Positions 25,501-37,082 of a DNA stretch of 64,000 nucleotides are shown here, one piece after another; the first letter of the stretch is position 1; the number at the start of each line of letters is the position of its first letter. Under the pieces are notes generated by a model that ran no database searches, was not told where the DNA came from, and worked only from the letters and a program-made list of their open reading frames with translations. The DNA comes from Alisma plantago-aquatica (lineage: Eukaryota > Streptophyta > Magnoliopsida > Alismatales > Alismataceae). A program made the position numbers and the translations under genes. Location: NCBI GenBank assembly GCA_963693085.1, contig OY856413.1:545576879-545640878 (forward strand). Direction: 5' to 3'.

Positions 25501-27924
25501 TGAACCATAGTTTGCTTTGCTTGATTAATGGGAAGGTAGTTGATGGGGTGGGAAGAAGGAGGGGAGCTATTTCAACGGTCTTCGAGATGAAGAGGGAAAG
25601 GTAGTGTGGGGTTTTGACTCACTAGGGTGGTGTGTAAAATTGAGGCCCACACTATTGGCTCAAAGATTGCTTTCTCTAGTAGATACACATTGGTGATTGT
25701 GGTGTTGGATGGCCTTTGTTTGGTTTAGATTTGGGGGCGCTCTATCCAATCCTTTGAGTTGCATCAGAAGTTTGTGAGCGTAATAGATTATTTGTATACA
25801 ATTGCCAATTGGATACGTTAGTTGTTTTATGTCTTGAAACACATGCCACCCCGTGTATATAGCATGGACCATAACGGCCCAAACTCTGGAATCTGTGACT
25901 TAAAGAACTCACTTACACTGACATAGAGCATAGGGAGAGAGATAAAGAGAAACGGATGAATTTTATATTATCCTCGAATTGTGAAGATAGTTTTTGTAGA
26001 TTCATTTAAAATTTAACTATTGGGAAATGGCATGAATACATCCCGCCCGGAAATTAAACGTAATAATAGAGGTTTTGATCTATATTATTGATGAGTTCTG
26101 CACCCACCCACTCCCCAATTTGAAAACGCCCCAGGGGCATTGGTTGGTAGCTATCTTATACGGAATCCCTTAATCTCATAGACTTTGTGTTAGGTTTTAT
26201 CGAGACTTTTGTTGCTAGGTGTTTTATTTTATGTTTTTTTTCGGCCTTCATCTGTAGTGAAGACTTAAAATCTGACATTGTACAAGAAGGTTTGTAATGC
26301 ATCCAGATATATTTCTCGGGTCGTATTATTTTATTAATGTATAGTCTCATAAATAAAGAATAGCATTCACATTATGAAAAAGCCAGTAACCACAACGCAC
26401 CATGTCATAAAAAAATCGTGGTTTAGTGATTACAATGTTGAAAATTATACATTGTTGCGCAAGAATATATGCTGAACTAATATTACATGTGGTATTAAGA
26501 AGAAAAAAAATACTAATATTCATCAATTTTGATGGATACTCAATTTTTTTATGAACATTGTGGTCATTAAGATATAAAGGGTTGATATACCGCAACCACG
26601 AAATCTGTTTATAGCACATACAATATTGATGGACACTCATTTTGTACAGACAGTTACAATATTGAAAGTTATACACCAAATTAAACTACAAATATTGCAG
26701 TGCGATTTTGAACCACGTTTTTTTACTAAAAGCAGAAGCCAGCCACACGATGGCAGTTTATAAATGTATAAACCACATCCTCCCATAACTACTTGGTGTA
26801 GCTACGAAGTTGAATAATGGCATACTTATGTGAAGATATAGTTTATTATTCCCGTCATTATCATTTCTACGTAGAATTACATGTGTACCCAGATTATGCA
26901 GACTGTGATTATAATTACCCCAAACAGTAGGAGGAAAGGGGATAAGTATTAAGCTTGGAACGGTTTGTATCTTTCCGAAAGGCAATTTCTTGCCGATTCA
27001 AATAACTGTACGAACTTCACATAGAAAATACCATTCTATATTAAAATTAATTTTGTCACTTCATTATATTACTAAATTAGAGCGAGAACATAGTTAATTG
27101 TTGTGCTGTTTGTGGTTTAAAGATGTTTCCCGACACCAAAAGAGTAAGATGAATAAAATGATTCCTAAATTATCAACCGATAAGTAGTAAAATAGTTATA
27201 AAGATATTCGTTTAACTATGAGTACATGCCAACTTGCAAACTATGCCTCATCCAGTAGCACTGTGAAAGTTTATCAATACTCGTGTACGCATCTAGTTCG
27301 TAGCGCACCCTATTTTACAAGCTGTAGTGAGGAATCGATATGTCATGCTAACTTTTGCTCAGGGTGGCCTTGGATTGGCCTGAAACCGTTACTTTTGCCA
27401 CCTTGCCTCATTAGGATTTAGCGTATTTTCGGTCATCGTACAATCTTTGTCTATGTATCAAAAAGATATGGCTAGCTACTTATGGAATCTGCACCTTACT
27501 TAGATTAAAAGGAAAAAGTTAGTACAACTTGTTTATATTAATAAAGGAAAACGATGACGTAACCCCACGATTCGGGTTAGATACCGTGCTAATGATTATG
27601 TAAATGGTGACTCTTTCTTTCTAGTTAATCATTAACGTCTCCACAAGAGAGTGTTTCTAATGAAATAAGGGTGTGTTTTGCACGTGGTGAATCTTTGGCA
27701 ATGGAATCATGAAGAACTTATAAGTGATTTTGGCAAAGGAATCTATATTATTCCTTTCCCCGCCTGCTTCCCCTTTACCTCCTTTCCCCTCCTATTTTTT
27801 TATTACTAACCAAAGGCACCCGATATGATTCAGTCATCGTGACTTATTCTCTTCATTACTGTTCCCAATTATTTTACATGCCTTATTAAGATAATGAATT
27901 ACATAATGTACATTAATCTTTTTC
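22584..27924. other. Unassigned AT-rich interval
   Basis: About 5.3 kb between the two CACTA elements. I found no protein domain, RNA gene or paired repeat. The parts at 22900-23860 and 24300-24660 have the irregular look of old LTR sequence: the second has CT-rich runs such as 'cttcttcttctctcttttctc' followed by a TTG-rich stretch. No ends or primer sites could be placed. The minus-strand frames at 25192-25485 and 26347-26679 are not recognisable. Confidence 0.35.
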
Positions 27925-27975
27925 CACTAGTACATAACCAGCCTTTAGTATCAGTTATTTAAGGCCTTTAGTGTC
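27925..27975. repeat. CACTA 2 left terminus, cut by the solo LTR
   Basis: Begins CACTAGTAC and contains two imperfect copies of a 'ctttagtatcagttattt' type motif. It ends with GTGTC, the first copy of the target duplication of the inserted LTR. Three bases before it (TTC) would be the CACTA target site; no partner copy was found on the right. Confidence 0.8.
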
Positions 27976-28618
27976 TGTTATAACCTCAAATTTTGGTAAA
28001 ATTGAACTATAACATATGATGCATGAATTAATTTGATAAATAATCCTCCCCAATGGTATTATTGGTGGAATAATAATATGAATCATTCATATGGTATGGG
28101 TGCTTGTAGCACGAGTTAAAGTAATAAAAGGAATTTTGAGTATTTGATGGTTTGCAATAATCCATTAAGGAAGGGAGTCCTAAAGTATGGACAATTAATA
28201 TTGTTAAATATACAATTATGTGGAATTCTCTAGAAAAGAGAATTATCGTGTAAAGAAATGTTAATAGCTTTATTATTGTGGAAAAAATAGAATTATGGAC
28301 AAGTTTCCAAAAGAAAAAAGATACGTTATGGTTTAGATAATTAAAAGAGTAATCATCTAACCATTATTGGCAACATAATGTTTGCGGAAACAATTAGTGT
28401 TATTCTGATGTAACTTTTGTATATTAACAAATATGACTTGGGAAAGATTTTGACGACTTTCCATGGTATGAGGATAATTAGTTTTAAAGATATACTAAAG
28501 AGAAAGATAAAAGGATAATCTAGATCGAATTATCCAATGTTACCATATAAAGAAGGGATTCTTTTATGACTTGTGGGTGCCAATTCCAAAATAGAAAGGT
28601 GATACTTAATGCATATTC

Positions 28619-28623
<5 letters not shown>

Positions 28624-28679
<56 letters not shown>
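28624..28679. repeat. (TA)28 microsatellite
   Basis: A perfect TA run of 56 bases inside the solo LTR, about 100 bp upstream of its TATA box. Confidence 0.95.
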
Positions 28680-28681
<2 letters not shown>

Positions 28682-29570
28682 TCGTGCTTTGCGATGATAA
28701 GGCATGTTGATTAATGCTTTTGATCACCTTCTTTTCTAGTGAATTGTGGAAATCATATACATCTCACAACCGTTTGTCTATAAAAAGGGAAACGCATAGT
28801 CCGGGTAAATCCATCCCTCATGTGTCGCAAGCTTTGAAACCTCTTTTCGGCGATGCCTTGTTGACCTTGCCACCATTAGGGTTTCCTAGATCATGTCGCT
28901 CTACTAGGGTCTTCGTCATCCTTTCCCTCACCTCTCTATTCCATAAACGGGGAATCTGTCGAAACGTTAACGAGGTTCCATGCCATGACTCTCCTTGATG
29001 CCGCTAGGCCCGGAACACTTTGGTGATGTCGCAGAAAGACTGGACAACCCTTCAATGACCTCATCGAGTAGGGAGTCTTATCCACATCATGCTACACAAC
29101 TGTGTTCGTGTAAAGAGCATAACAAGGTATGTGGATGCAGACGTGTGAAGACGAGGTGAATGAGTCGGGGTTGCGACCTACAGTGATAGGTGTTGCTTTA
29201 CCCATGAGTCTGGCCATTGGCAGAGTTGGGAGAGAGAGACCTAAAGTGGTGGTGTCAGCATTGCAGAGTGGTAGAGGAGATGGAGGTGCCTGTGCGGACC
29301 TGCCACACCCACACACGATCACACGGCGGCAGTGAGGATAACCCATGAAATTAGAACCAATGCTCTTCCTGAAACTCCCCTAGATGCCTTCCTGTTCTGT
29401 AGCGTGGGACTACCCTGGGTGCCGGTGAGGGCAGGGCATAGGCGGTGCTGGAAGAACAGAGGGGGGAAAGAGATGGGTGGCGCCTTGCGTTCTAAGGATG
29501 GGAAGTAGCGACATGTTGCCGGTGAGCTGAAGGAGGAGTCGCAGCGGGTGGTAGTCTGCAGTAGGAGGAG

Positions 29571-29851
29571 CTAACTTGCTCGAGGATCTGGGTATGGCGG
29601 TGAAGGGGGAGAAGACCCTACGGGGGTTGGTGCCTCCGACCACCGCGGTTGGGCATCGAAGCCGGCGTAGATGACAACGCCAGACACTTGACCCTCAACG
29701 CAAGGACAAAGGCGGGGGAGAGGCCCCTGACCCGAGCGAGCGGAAGAAAAGGGGGGGGGGGGCTTGGACCTACTGGTCCAGGATTGAGCCCAAAACCACT
29801 TATCCAGTTGGGTGAGGAGTTGAGGGGAGTGGACCAATGAGGAACTGCCAC
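29571..29851. other. GC-rich leader segment with a run of 12 G
   Basis: Part of the solo LTR downstream of its TATA box. It contains 12 consecutive G at 29751-29762 with further G-runs nearby, so it could form a G-quadruplex on the plus strand. Overlapping open frames on both strands are due to the base composition. Confidence 0.5.
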
Positions 29852-31487
29852 ATCATCCTTCTTTAAAGGTATAATTTCTGATCTTGCATAATCTATAGAA
29901 AATACTAGAAATGCCCAAAAATAGCGAAACTATATATCAAATTGCTCAGAAAAATAAGAGGAATCAAAGGAAAATATAATTAGAGTCTGATTAAGCTTCT
30001 TGTTCTTAAAGTATGTTCTATACATGTGTTAAGATGATTAGTATAAAGGAAAGACCTAAATTCCTATAAACTGATGATTAATTGATTAGAATTAGTTATG
30101 TTATGTTCATACCTGATCTAGACATGTATAATGAAGAAATCCTGGTTAATGATGAATAGTGGACAATTCCATATTAGTAACCTTATATATACTATTTTAG
30201 GGTTTTAAAACTAATGTGGACATCTTGCTATGATCATAATATTAGTAATATGATTTAGGTTTCACAAATAGTTTAATATGCTTAAGATGCTAATCAGGGT
30301 TTAACCTAACATGGATGATTGAGTTGTAATTTCAGAAACCATGATATAATAGAATTAGGTTTTGTACACCTGATCCTTAGTCTAAACGAGAGATAACCTA
30401 AACCCTAGTTTAGGAGTGAATCTAGATCTGTTTAATGTAGCATGAATACATGGTGACACCTACGTAGTATGCTTTGTTTCAGATACTTGTTGATTACATG
30501 CTTTGTTGCTTGGATGTTTGGATGCATTCTTAAAGTACATGTGATATATTTTGCATGGTTTCTGCATGACATAAGGTATGTGGTTATGCTTATGAATACA
30601 TGTATCGAATTTCGAGGTTGTCGATGTTTCTCAATGAGATTGAATGACAAATAAACATGCTTGCTTGTTTATTTAGTTCTTGCAAATTATAAAGTTCCTA
30701 TGAGTATCATGTAAAATAAATAATAGTATTCTGAACCTTGGGTTAGACTGATCTTAAGGGTAATGCACACGAGCCCCAGAGGGACAGTGATTACACCTGA
30801 GGTAGTTGACCATATATGGGTTAGAATATGAAAACAAGTTTATATTCTTATATGCAACATAAAGATGTTTGTGTATATGTTACTTGTGATTATTGTTTGA
30901 ACCCACGTACCAGTATAGTAATATACTGACAGCATATTTGTTTGTCGACGTTTTAGGTATCAGATATACTTGATTTGTGGACATGAGGGTACAGATAGAG
31001 ATGTTGAAGACACTATAGTTTAATCATGATGGTTTAGTTTTAATGGTTTATCTTCACACTTGTAAAAGTTAATTCTATTTAAAAGTGATGTAACTCCTTA
31101 GAGGAGCTTTTTAGCTAAACATGTAAATATTTGATCATTAATGGAAATTGTTTACTATTTTTTATTATTTCATGAATCTGATCCTAGAAGTTATGATTAA
31201 CGATCTACGACTTTAAGGTCTTTTAGACACTCAAAAGTGTGGGTCGTTATAGTGTCGGTTTTAATGTGATACCTATGTGGACGCCGCTAAAAGGCCAACC
31301 GGTAGGCCTCAGTTCTCAAACCGACACCACAACCCTTCGTGTGCCACCGAAAACATGCCAGCAGGGGGCTATAGGCATCGATTATTAACTTTGAAACCAA
31401 CACCATAAACCTTCATGCCACAGAAAGGGCGCCATCTGGGGCATTATCAGCGTTGGTTTATTAGTGAACACCGACGCCATCTCACCC

Positions 31488-31619
31488 GCTGCCACGATCG
31501 TACTGGCCAACACAACCATGTTGTCTGGCCAGCTGCCACGGCCGTGCTGGCCAGTACGGCCATGGTGTCTGGCCCGCTGCCACGACTGTGCTAGCCATCA
31601 TGGCCGTGGTGTCTGGCCT
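31488..31619. repeat. Three tandem copies of a 44-bp GC-rich unit
   Basis: Units start at 31488, 31532 and 31576, each opening 'gctgccacg' and containing 'ctggcca' or 'ctagcca' and 'tgtctggcc'. They lie in the subterminal region of CACTA 2 among 'gtcggttattaa' motifs. The units are themselves partly palindromic ('tggcca', 'ggccgtgctggcc'). Probably part of the TNPA-binding or regulatory zone of the element. Confidence 0.85.
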
Positions 31620-31942
31620 CATTAGGGAAATCGACGTCGGTTACTAGTAGGGCAACCGATGCCAGAACCATCAGTGTCGGTTTATTATTGATAACCGATG
31701 CCACATCACATGCATTAGGCGTCGGTTATAATTATTTATCCGAAGATGTAATCATTTGTCGTCGGTTTTAAATAAATAGCCGACACTTATTTAATGTTTT
31801 TTTTCTTTTCAGTCTGCAGGTCTGTTGTGGCTGGTCGCAGGATGAGAAACCTATAGTTCAGTTATGAACTGCATGTTTTAGGACATCCATTGATATCAGC
31901 CAACAACACGCCACAGACCTACAAAATTAACAGTGTTAATTT

Positions 31943-32150
31943 TCACACATTTAGCAACATGCAGTTCCATTCAATTTTCACACATGTAGAAACATTCATG
32001 TAGCAATTTGCATTTCCATTCATTTTCACATTCACACATGTAGAAACATTCATATAGCAGCCAGTAGTTTCGTTCATTTTCACATGCACACATGTATAAA
32101 CATTTAGACACATGTAGAAACATTCAGACATGTAGAAACATTCACACGTA
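31943..32150. repeat. Minisatellite with 'ttcacacatgtagaaacatt' units
   Basis: Irregular units built on 'cacacatgtagaaacattca' with variable spacers. On the minus strand this yields a 62-codon Cys-rich frame (31943-32131) that is purely the repeat translated, not a gene. It sits just 3' of the Ulp1-like region of CACTA 2. Confidence 0.8.
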
Positions 32151-32190
32151 TTATAATTCAGAAATTTATTTACAAAATATCATTCTTTAG

Positions 32191-35100
32191 TCAATATTCA
32201 CTATCAACATCCCAATTATATGTTAAAACCCCCACTACTTGTATGGTTGTTGTCCAATCTTCTCTTACATCATTTAATTCTTCCATCGTATAGGGAGCAT
32301 GTACATCTGGTAAGGCTTTTCCTATAGTGTGGTCAGTTTTAAACACATGCAAAGAGAATGATGTATATATAATTAATAATATATAAATAAGATTGATATA
32401 TTTCATATTATCTACTGAGACTATATATGATACCTCAGGAATGGTATCGATGTCCACTGCGGAATGTTTGATAATCATGTGTATAAATAGCATCACATAG
32501 TATGCACATGCCCATCCGTTGTCTTGTGTAGCACACTATAAATTGAAACATATAAAATATTAAAAAATACAACTAATTAAGCATTGTTCACATAAATAAT
32601 ATATACATTGTAGTCGGAAACTTACTTCCATGTTTTTTCCAAAATATTGGCTGGTTCTTTTTCCTAGGGACCTTTCCTCTAGCCTTTTTGAACGTATCTA
32701 AACCCCTACATATTAATGTAACATAGTACATTACATAATTAAATAGTAATGTAATAACATATGTTAACGGATATGAAAATGAAATATTTCTCACCGGAAT
32801 AATGTCATTTTCATTTTGTGTCCATATTTTGAATTCAATTTTGTCCCCTTAGGATCTAGATAATAGATAGTGAACGTCTCAGGGACAATAACTAGTAACT
32901 CCCAATGCATACCACTAGAGGTAAAAAAGTTAAAAATTAATAACGCAAAATCCACAATAAAATGTAATTTTCTGAAGTCCAAATTATAAGCAAAGTAAAC
33001 TTACACCACATTGAATGGAGCTATTATCACCATCTTCTTATTTTGAGAAAATTTTTTTAAAAGAATCACAACAATATTGTTGAACTAACGGAGGGTCTTT
33101 AGCTACTAGACTAATCAAAGATGGAATCAAAAATCCTACATGTTCGAATGAAAAATCTGCACATATCTTGTCTAAGTAGCTGCAAAACATGTATTACGTA
33201 TGCATTAATAAATAAGAAACCAGATCACCAGATCCTACACAAGGTTTATGGATGTATAAAAAAGATATCACCTTATCAATAGCTCTATCACATATGTATT
33301 CAGCCAATCATATCGAAAAAACTCCAAAATATCTTATATAAATAGTTTTCTTTCGTATGATTGACCTGTAGAATCCACATCTATAGAAATAGTTATAGGG
33401 CAATTTATATCATGTTCACCTAACCATATTTCCATACCCCTACAATTAGGACTTAACGGGACAGGTAGGTTGTGTGGAACCCAACTTGGTAATGTAGGAG
33501 GTGGAGGTGGAGGCGTAGATGCTCTGGGTGTCTTCTTTTTAACCTGTATATATATATATAATTTCAGATCGATTGACATCATATACACACACTAATAATT
33601 TAACATAATGTAAATTTACCATACAGTTTCAATATAGAGGACATCCGCTTTTGGCCACAATATCACTCCGCCTTCTGCCTCACCAAGCGTTTCACAATCT
33701 GGGTGGGCATATGGCAATGGAAGATCCATCCAATTGGGAAATATACATATTGGGCTCACACGAACCCAACAAGCTGGTAATGGAGACCCATGAAACATTT
33801 CCCCTGGTAGGGATGGGTAAGCCGACACCTCTACAACGACAAATTCTTTACTTTATAAATGACATGGTTTCAACCCCTACAAATTTTTGTGTAAAGAATG
33901 TTATATACATATAAACATATCATCTTGAAAACATGTCATCTTGAAAAGACTAGTTACTATGTCATAAAAATACTTACAACAGATGTTCTAGGTGGTGGGT
34001 CTACATGGTTACTCCCAACCTCTGCAGTAGGAGTAGAGCGGGATGCCATAGGTACTGTTTGTTGAGTGGCAGTCACAGATGCTTGCCACTTGCTCATTAT
34101 TTCTTTGAGTTTCCTATCAACTATCTTATCTACCTATACATGGATAAAAGAAATGTTAGCTTATTGAATTCTCTTTTACAATAACATTATAAATAAAGAA
34201 TAGGTTACCTCTTCTTGTGAAAGTCCCGCTTTAGGGACATGTTTGCGCTGGGATGGCCCAAAGAACACTTTGATGCCCACACCACCGCCTACAATCCTAA
34301 CACATCCAGGATGCTCTGGGTTACCCAGAGAAACTGTCAATTCATCCCTTGTGCCCTCAGGGATGAACTTGCCTTATTTCCTCAGCTCGTACATCTCCCG
34401 CTAATTGCCAAAACAAAAATTTGTAATTAAGTAAACAACACAAATAATCAATATTCGAATGATTGCTCTAAGAGTTGTATTTTACCATTTTTGCAGCCGC
34501 CTCAGCAGTTGTGGGCTTCCTTATTTCTCCCTTCTTATTTTGCCTCCCAGCTATCCAGACATCCTGGCGAGGTAGATGTATGGTACCTATAGTAGAGGAC
34601 TCCTGAGTAGCAGTAGACTGAGTAGTAGACTCAGCCTGTAGTCTTTGGCGAATGCCTGCATACCCCTTTGGACCCATTGTGTGGTCATGCACATTTAGTG
34701 CACGCCTTGCTTTTTATGCCTCACTAAGGGCCTAGTTAGTATGCACATTAATGATTTCATTAGTAACACTAAATGTTAATATTGAATATGTGAATAAAAT
34801 GTATATTAGTTAAATTGGGAGTGACACCTAATACCTTGAATTCATCAGTTTGTCTTGAAGCAACAAACGCGTCCCATTCTTCTTGGTCCAGGAAGTTCCA
34901 TTGTTCAATGGCTGTCTTCTTCCTCTTGTCACCTTGTTTTATGTATTCTCGGGTGAGATTTGTCCTATAGTTCCTTAGGACTCTCCCACAACATTGCATC
35001 ACACATTTACGATGCAACTTTTCATCCAATTCAAATATTCTCTGCAAAATAGAATTGCTATTAACTAGTATCCAAAAAATTAGTAATCTACAAAATAGAA

Positions 35101-35400
35101 TTGCAAATTAATAATAACTCACACATAAATCTTTCCATATTACATCTTTCTTCCCCTTAGGAACTTTATGCCAAGAATCTATCTTACAATCACAATGGCT
35201 ACAAGTAACATACCCAAGATATGAAACAAACGAATTGTGATTCACTTCAATTACATTTCCTACATTATCAAAATCCACAACCAGTTTGGGTCCATTTCCC
35301 CTTTGCACTATTAACTTCTTCATCATAGTTATGCCCCTTCTCTTGTCAACTTTTTGGTGCTTCTCATCAAGTGCCTCAAGTGCTTCAGAGGGTACATGTG
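32191..35400 (-). pseudogene. TNPA-like gene of CACTA 2 with DUF8039-like and Ulp1-like regions
   Basis: In minus-strand order: a frame at 35326-35108 with a Cys-rich C-S-H-C-D-C block; a Transposase_24-like stretch at 35047-34769 (W-x-x-F-V-A-S-R); a basic linker at 34692-34468; a DUF8039-like block at 33828-33616 (L-P-L-P-Y, then V-I-L-W-P-K-A-D); then a C48 protease. Protease His is in M-H-W-E-L-L-V-I and Asp in Y-Y-L-D-P (frame 32982-32791). The Cys is in G-W-A-C-A-Y-Y-V-M (about 32510-32490). In CACTA 1 the same motif has Gly where this one has Ala after the Cys. The parts are split by introns or breaks. Of the two CACTA copies, this protease domain is the better preserved. Confidence 0.75.
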
Positions 35401-35576
35401 CATCATCAACCTAAAATTTGACAAAATAAACACACTTACAGGATATAACTATAAATGGACATGTAGATATAAATATATGATATATTTTTAAAACTTACAT
35501 TCTGAGGCGGCACATTAATGTCCTCACCCTCACATGAATCATCAACAAGGTCATCAGGAGAATGCTTAGCCATCTA

Positions 35577-35795
35577 AAAGTTCACATTCACATTGTAAAG
35601 TAATTCACATTGTAAAGCTCACATTGTACATTGTAAAGTTCACATTCACATTGTAAAGTAATTCACATTGTAAAGTTCACATTGTAAAGTAATTCACATT
35701 GTAAAAGTTCACATTGTAAAGTTCACATTCACATTGTAAAGTAATTCAAATTGTAAAGTAATTCACATTGTAAAGTTCACATTCAGAAAAATAAA
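35577..35795. repeat. Minisatellite built on 'ttcacattgtaaag'
   Basis: About a dozen units of 14-17 bases, alternating 'ttcacattgtaaag' and 'taattcacattgtaaag'. It separates the TNPA-like and transposase parts of CACTA 2, with no such array in CACTA 1 at the same place. Spacers are not unique, so this is a simple tandem array and not a CRISPR. Confidence 0.9.
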
Positions 35796-35820
35796 ATATA
35801 TAAAAAATATAAACATACCT

Positions 35821-37080
35821 CTAATATTGTGATTTTTTATCAATTAACAATCCTTCATTGTGATATCCGCGCACATACAAGTCATCATTAGCTTCAATAT
35901 TTGCTGGTGTTGGCAACCCAACTGATAATGGACTGGAGTCATCATACTTATCATAGTACTCTTCTTCATCTATAGGATCTTCAATGAACTGTCTTTTACC
36001 ATGAAGAACAACTGACCATTTATCATTTGTAGGATCATCGATATAAAATACTTGTTTTGCCTGTGATGCCAATATGAATGGTTCACCCTTCTCGCCAATC
36101 TTTTCAAAGTTCACTAAAGTAAAACCCAACTCATGCACTATAACTCCTGTGGTGTTATCAACCCAATTACATTTGAAGAGCGGAATTCAGAAATCTATGT
36201 AGTCAAACTCCCATATGTCTTCAATGACACCGTAATATGACATTTTAGCTTCACATGGACTCTTATCCTTTGCACTTGCAAAAAACATAGTCGACTCTTG
36301 AAGGGTAACCCCACTATTTTGGACAACACTCTTATCATCTTGGCACTTTGTGTAATACGTGAATCCATTAATGTCATACCCTTCATAAGACATAACATTC
36401 AATTTTGGTTTAAAGGTGAGGCAGTTGATAGTTTCAGTAATATGATCTGGTGTTTGAGATAGTTGATGTAGGACTTTATCTTCAAACCACTTAATAATTG
36501 TCTTGTTATGCTCTCTAGCAAGCCACATTGTATTGGCTCAAGGATATTGTCTCTTGATGAAATTGGTATGTTCCTCGATATAAACACTCACTTCATCCAT
36601 GTTTTGTAAAATATACAAGTGACCTTGTTCCAACTGCTCACGGTTGATTACTTTCACCCGTGATCCCAAAATTCCTTTGCCAAATTGCTCCTCAATATTT
36701 TTGTCATTACCAGGAGTGTCATTACCACTGAGAAAGTCATTACAAAAATCCATAACCTCTCTCACCACATAACCCTCAATAATACTCCCTTCAGGCCGAT
36801 AACGGTTTCGAACATCACTTTTAAAAATGCTCATGTATCGTTCAAAGGGATACATCCAATGCAAGAAAATTGGTCCCAACATTTTCACTTCCCTAGTCAT
36901 TTGGACAACAAGATGTACCATGATATCAAAGAACGATGGAGGAAAATACATCTCAAGCTGACATAGGGTAACAACCACTTCTCTTTGCAAATTATCAAGA
37001 GTATCAGGGTCAATAACTTTGCTGCATAGACTGTTGAAAAAGAAACAAAGTTTGGTGATTGCAAACCTAACATGCTTCAT
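35821..37080 (-). pseudogene. C-terminal half of CACTA TNP2-type transposase
   Basis: DUF4218 (37080-36538) begins K-H-V-R-F-A-I-T-K-L and includes L-E-M-Y-F-P-P-S-F-F-D and H-W-M-Y-P-F-E-R-Y-M. DUF4216 follows in 36528-36187 and 36138-35821 (W-L-A-R-E-H-N, Y-Y-G-V-I-E-D-I-W, V-F-Y-I-D-D-P). These match the CACTA 1 copy region by region, with fewer breaks. The N-terminal metal-binding and catalytic parts are absent: similarity ends two or three codons before K-H-V-R, at the copia junction. The ATG at 37080 is therefore not a real start. Confidence 0.85.
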
Positions 37081-37082
37081 CA

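Larger units (their letters stand above)
27976..31251 (+). mobile_element. Solo LTR, Del/Tekay-like, 3.28 kb
   Basis: It starts TGTTATAACC and ends GGGTCGTTATA, and is flanked by perfect 5-bp duplications GTGTC at 27971-27975 and 31252-31256. With one GTGTC and the insert taken away, the CACTA 2 subterminal motif 'tagtgtcggtt' becomes continuous, which proves an insertion. No internal region, primer site or second LTR is present, so this is the product of recombination between two LTRs. A TATA box, 'ctataaaaaggg', lies at about 28779-28790 in plus sense. The right part resembles Del/Tekay LTR tails (a 'gtaatatactgacag' word near 30918 and 'ttttaggta' before 30960). The terminal CA is TA here, a likely C-to-T change. 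Open frames within 28714-29851 are chance frames in the GC-rich leader. Confidence 0.9.
27925..37082 (-). mobile_element. CACTA (En/Spm) transposon 2, interrupted and truncated
   Basis: The left terminus is CACTAGTACATAACCAGCC, sharing CACTAGTAC with CACTA 1. It is followed by repeats of 'tttagtgtcggtt' type. A solo LTR splits the terminus after 51 bases; beyond it (31252 on) the repeats resume in register. Coding parts on the minus strand are an Ulp1-like protease, DUF8039-like block and Transposase_24-like block (TNPA side), then DUF4216 and DUF4218 of the transposase. Sequence identity to CACTA 1 stops at about 37082 within DUF4218, where copia sequence begins, so the catalytic core and right terminus are missing. 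The piece is dead. Confidence 0.85.

Noticed and set aside
28714..28998. 94-codon frame downstream of a TATA box as a host gene
   Set aside because: It begins upstream of that TATA box and lies wholly inside the solo LTR bounded by target duplications; no known domain.
31943..32131. Cys-rich small secreted peptide on the minus strand
   Set aside because: The peptide is the translation of a minisatellite, has no signal peptide, and its repeats vary in spacing.
35577..35795. CRISPR-like array
   Set aside because: Units are 14-17 bases without unique spacers, in a plant transposon; it is a plain minisatellite.
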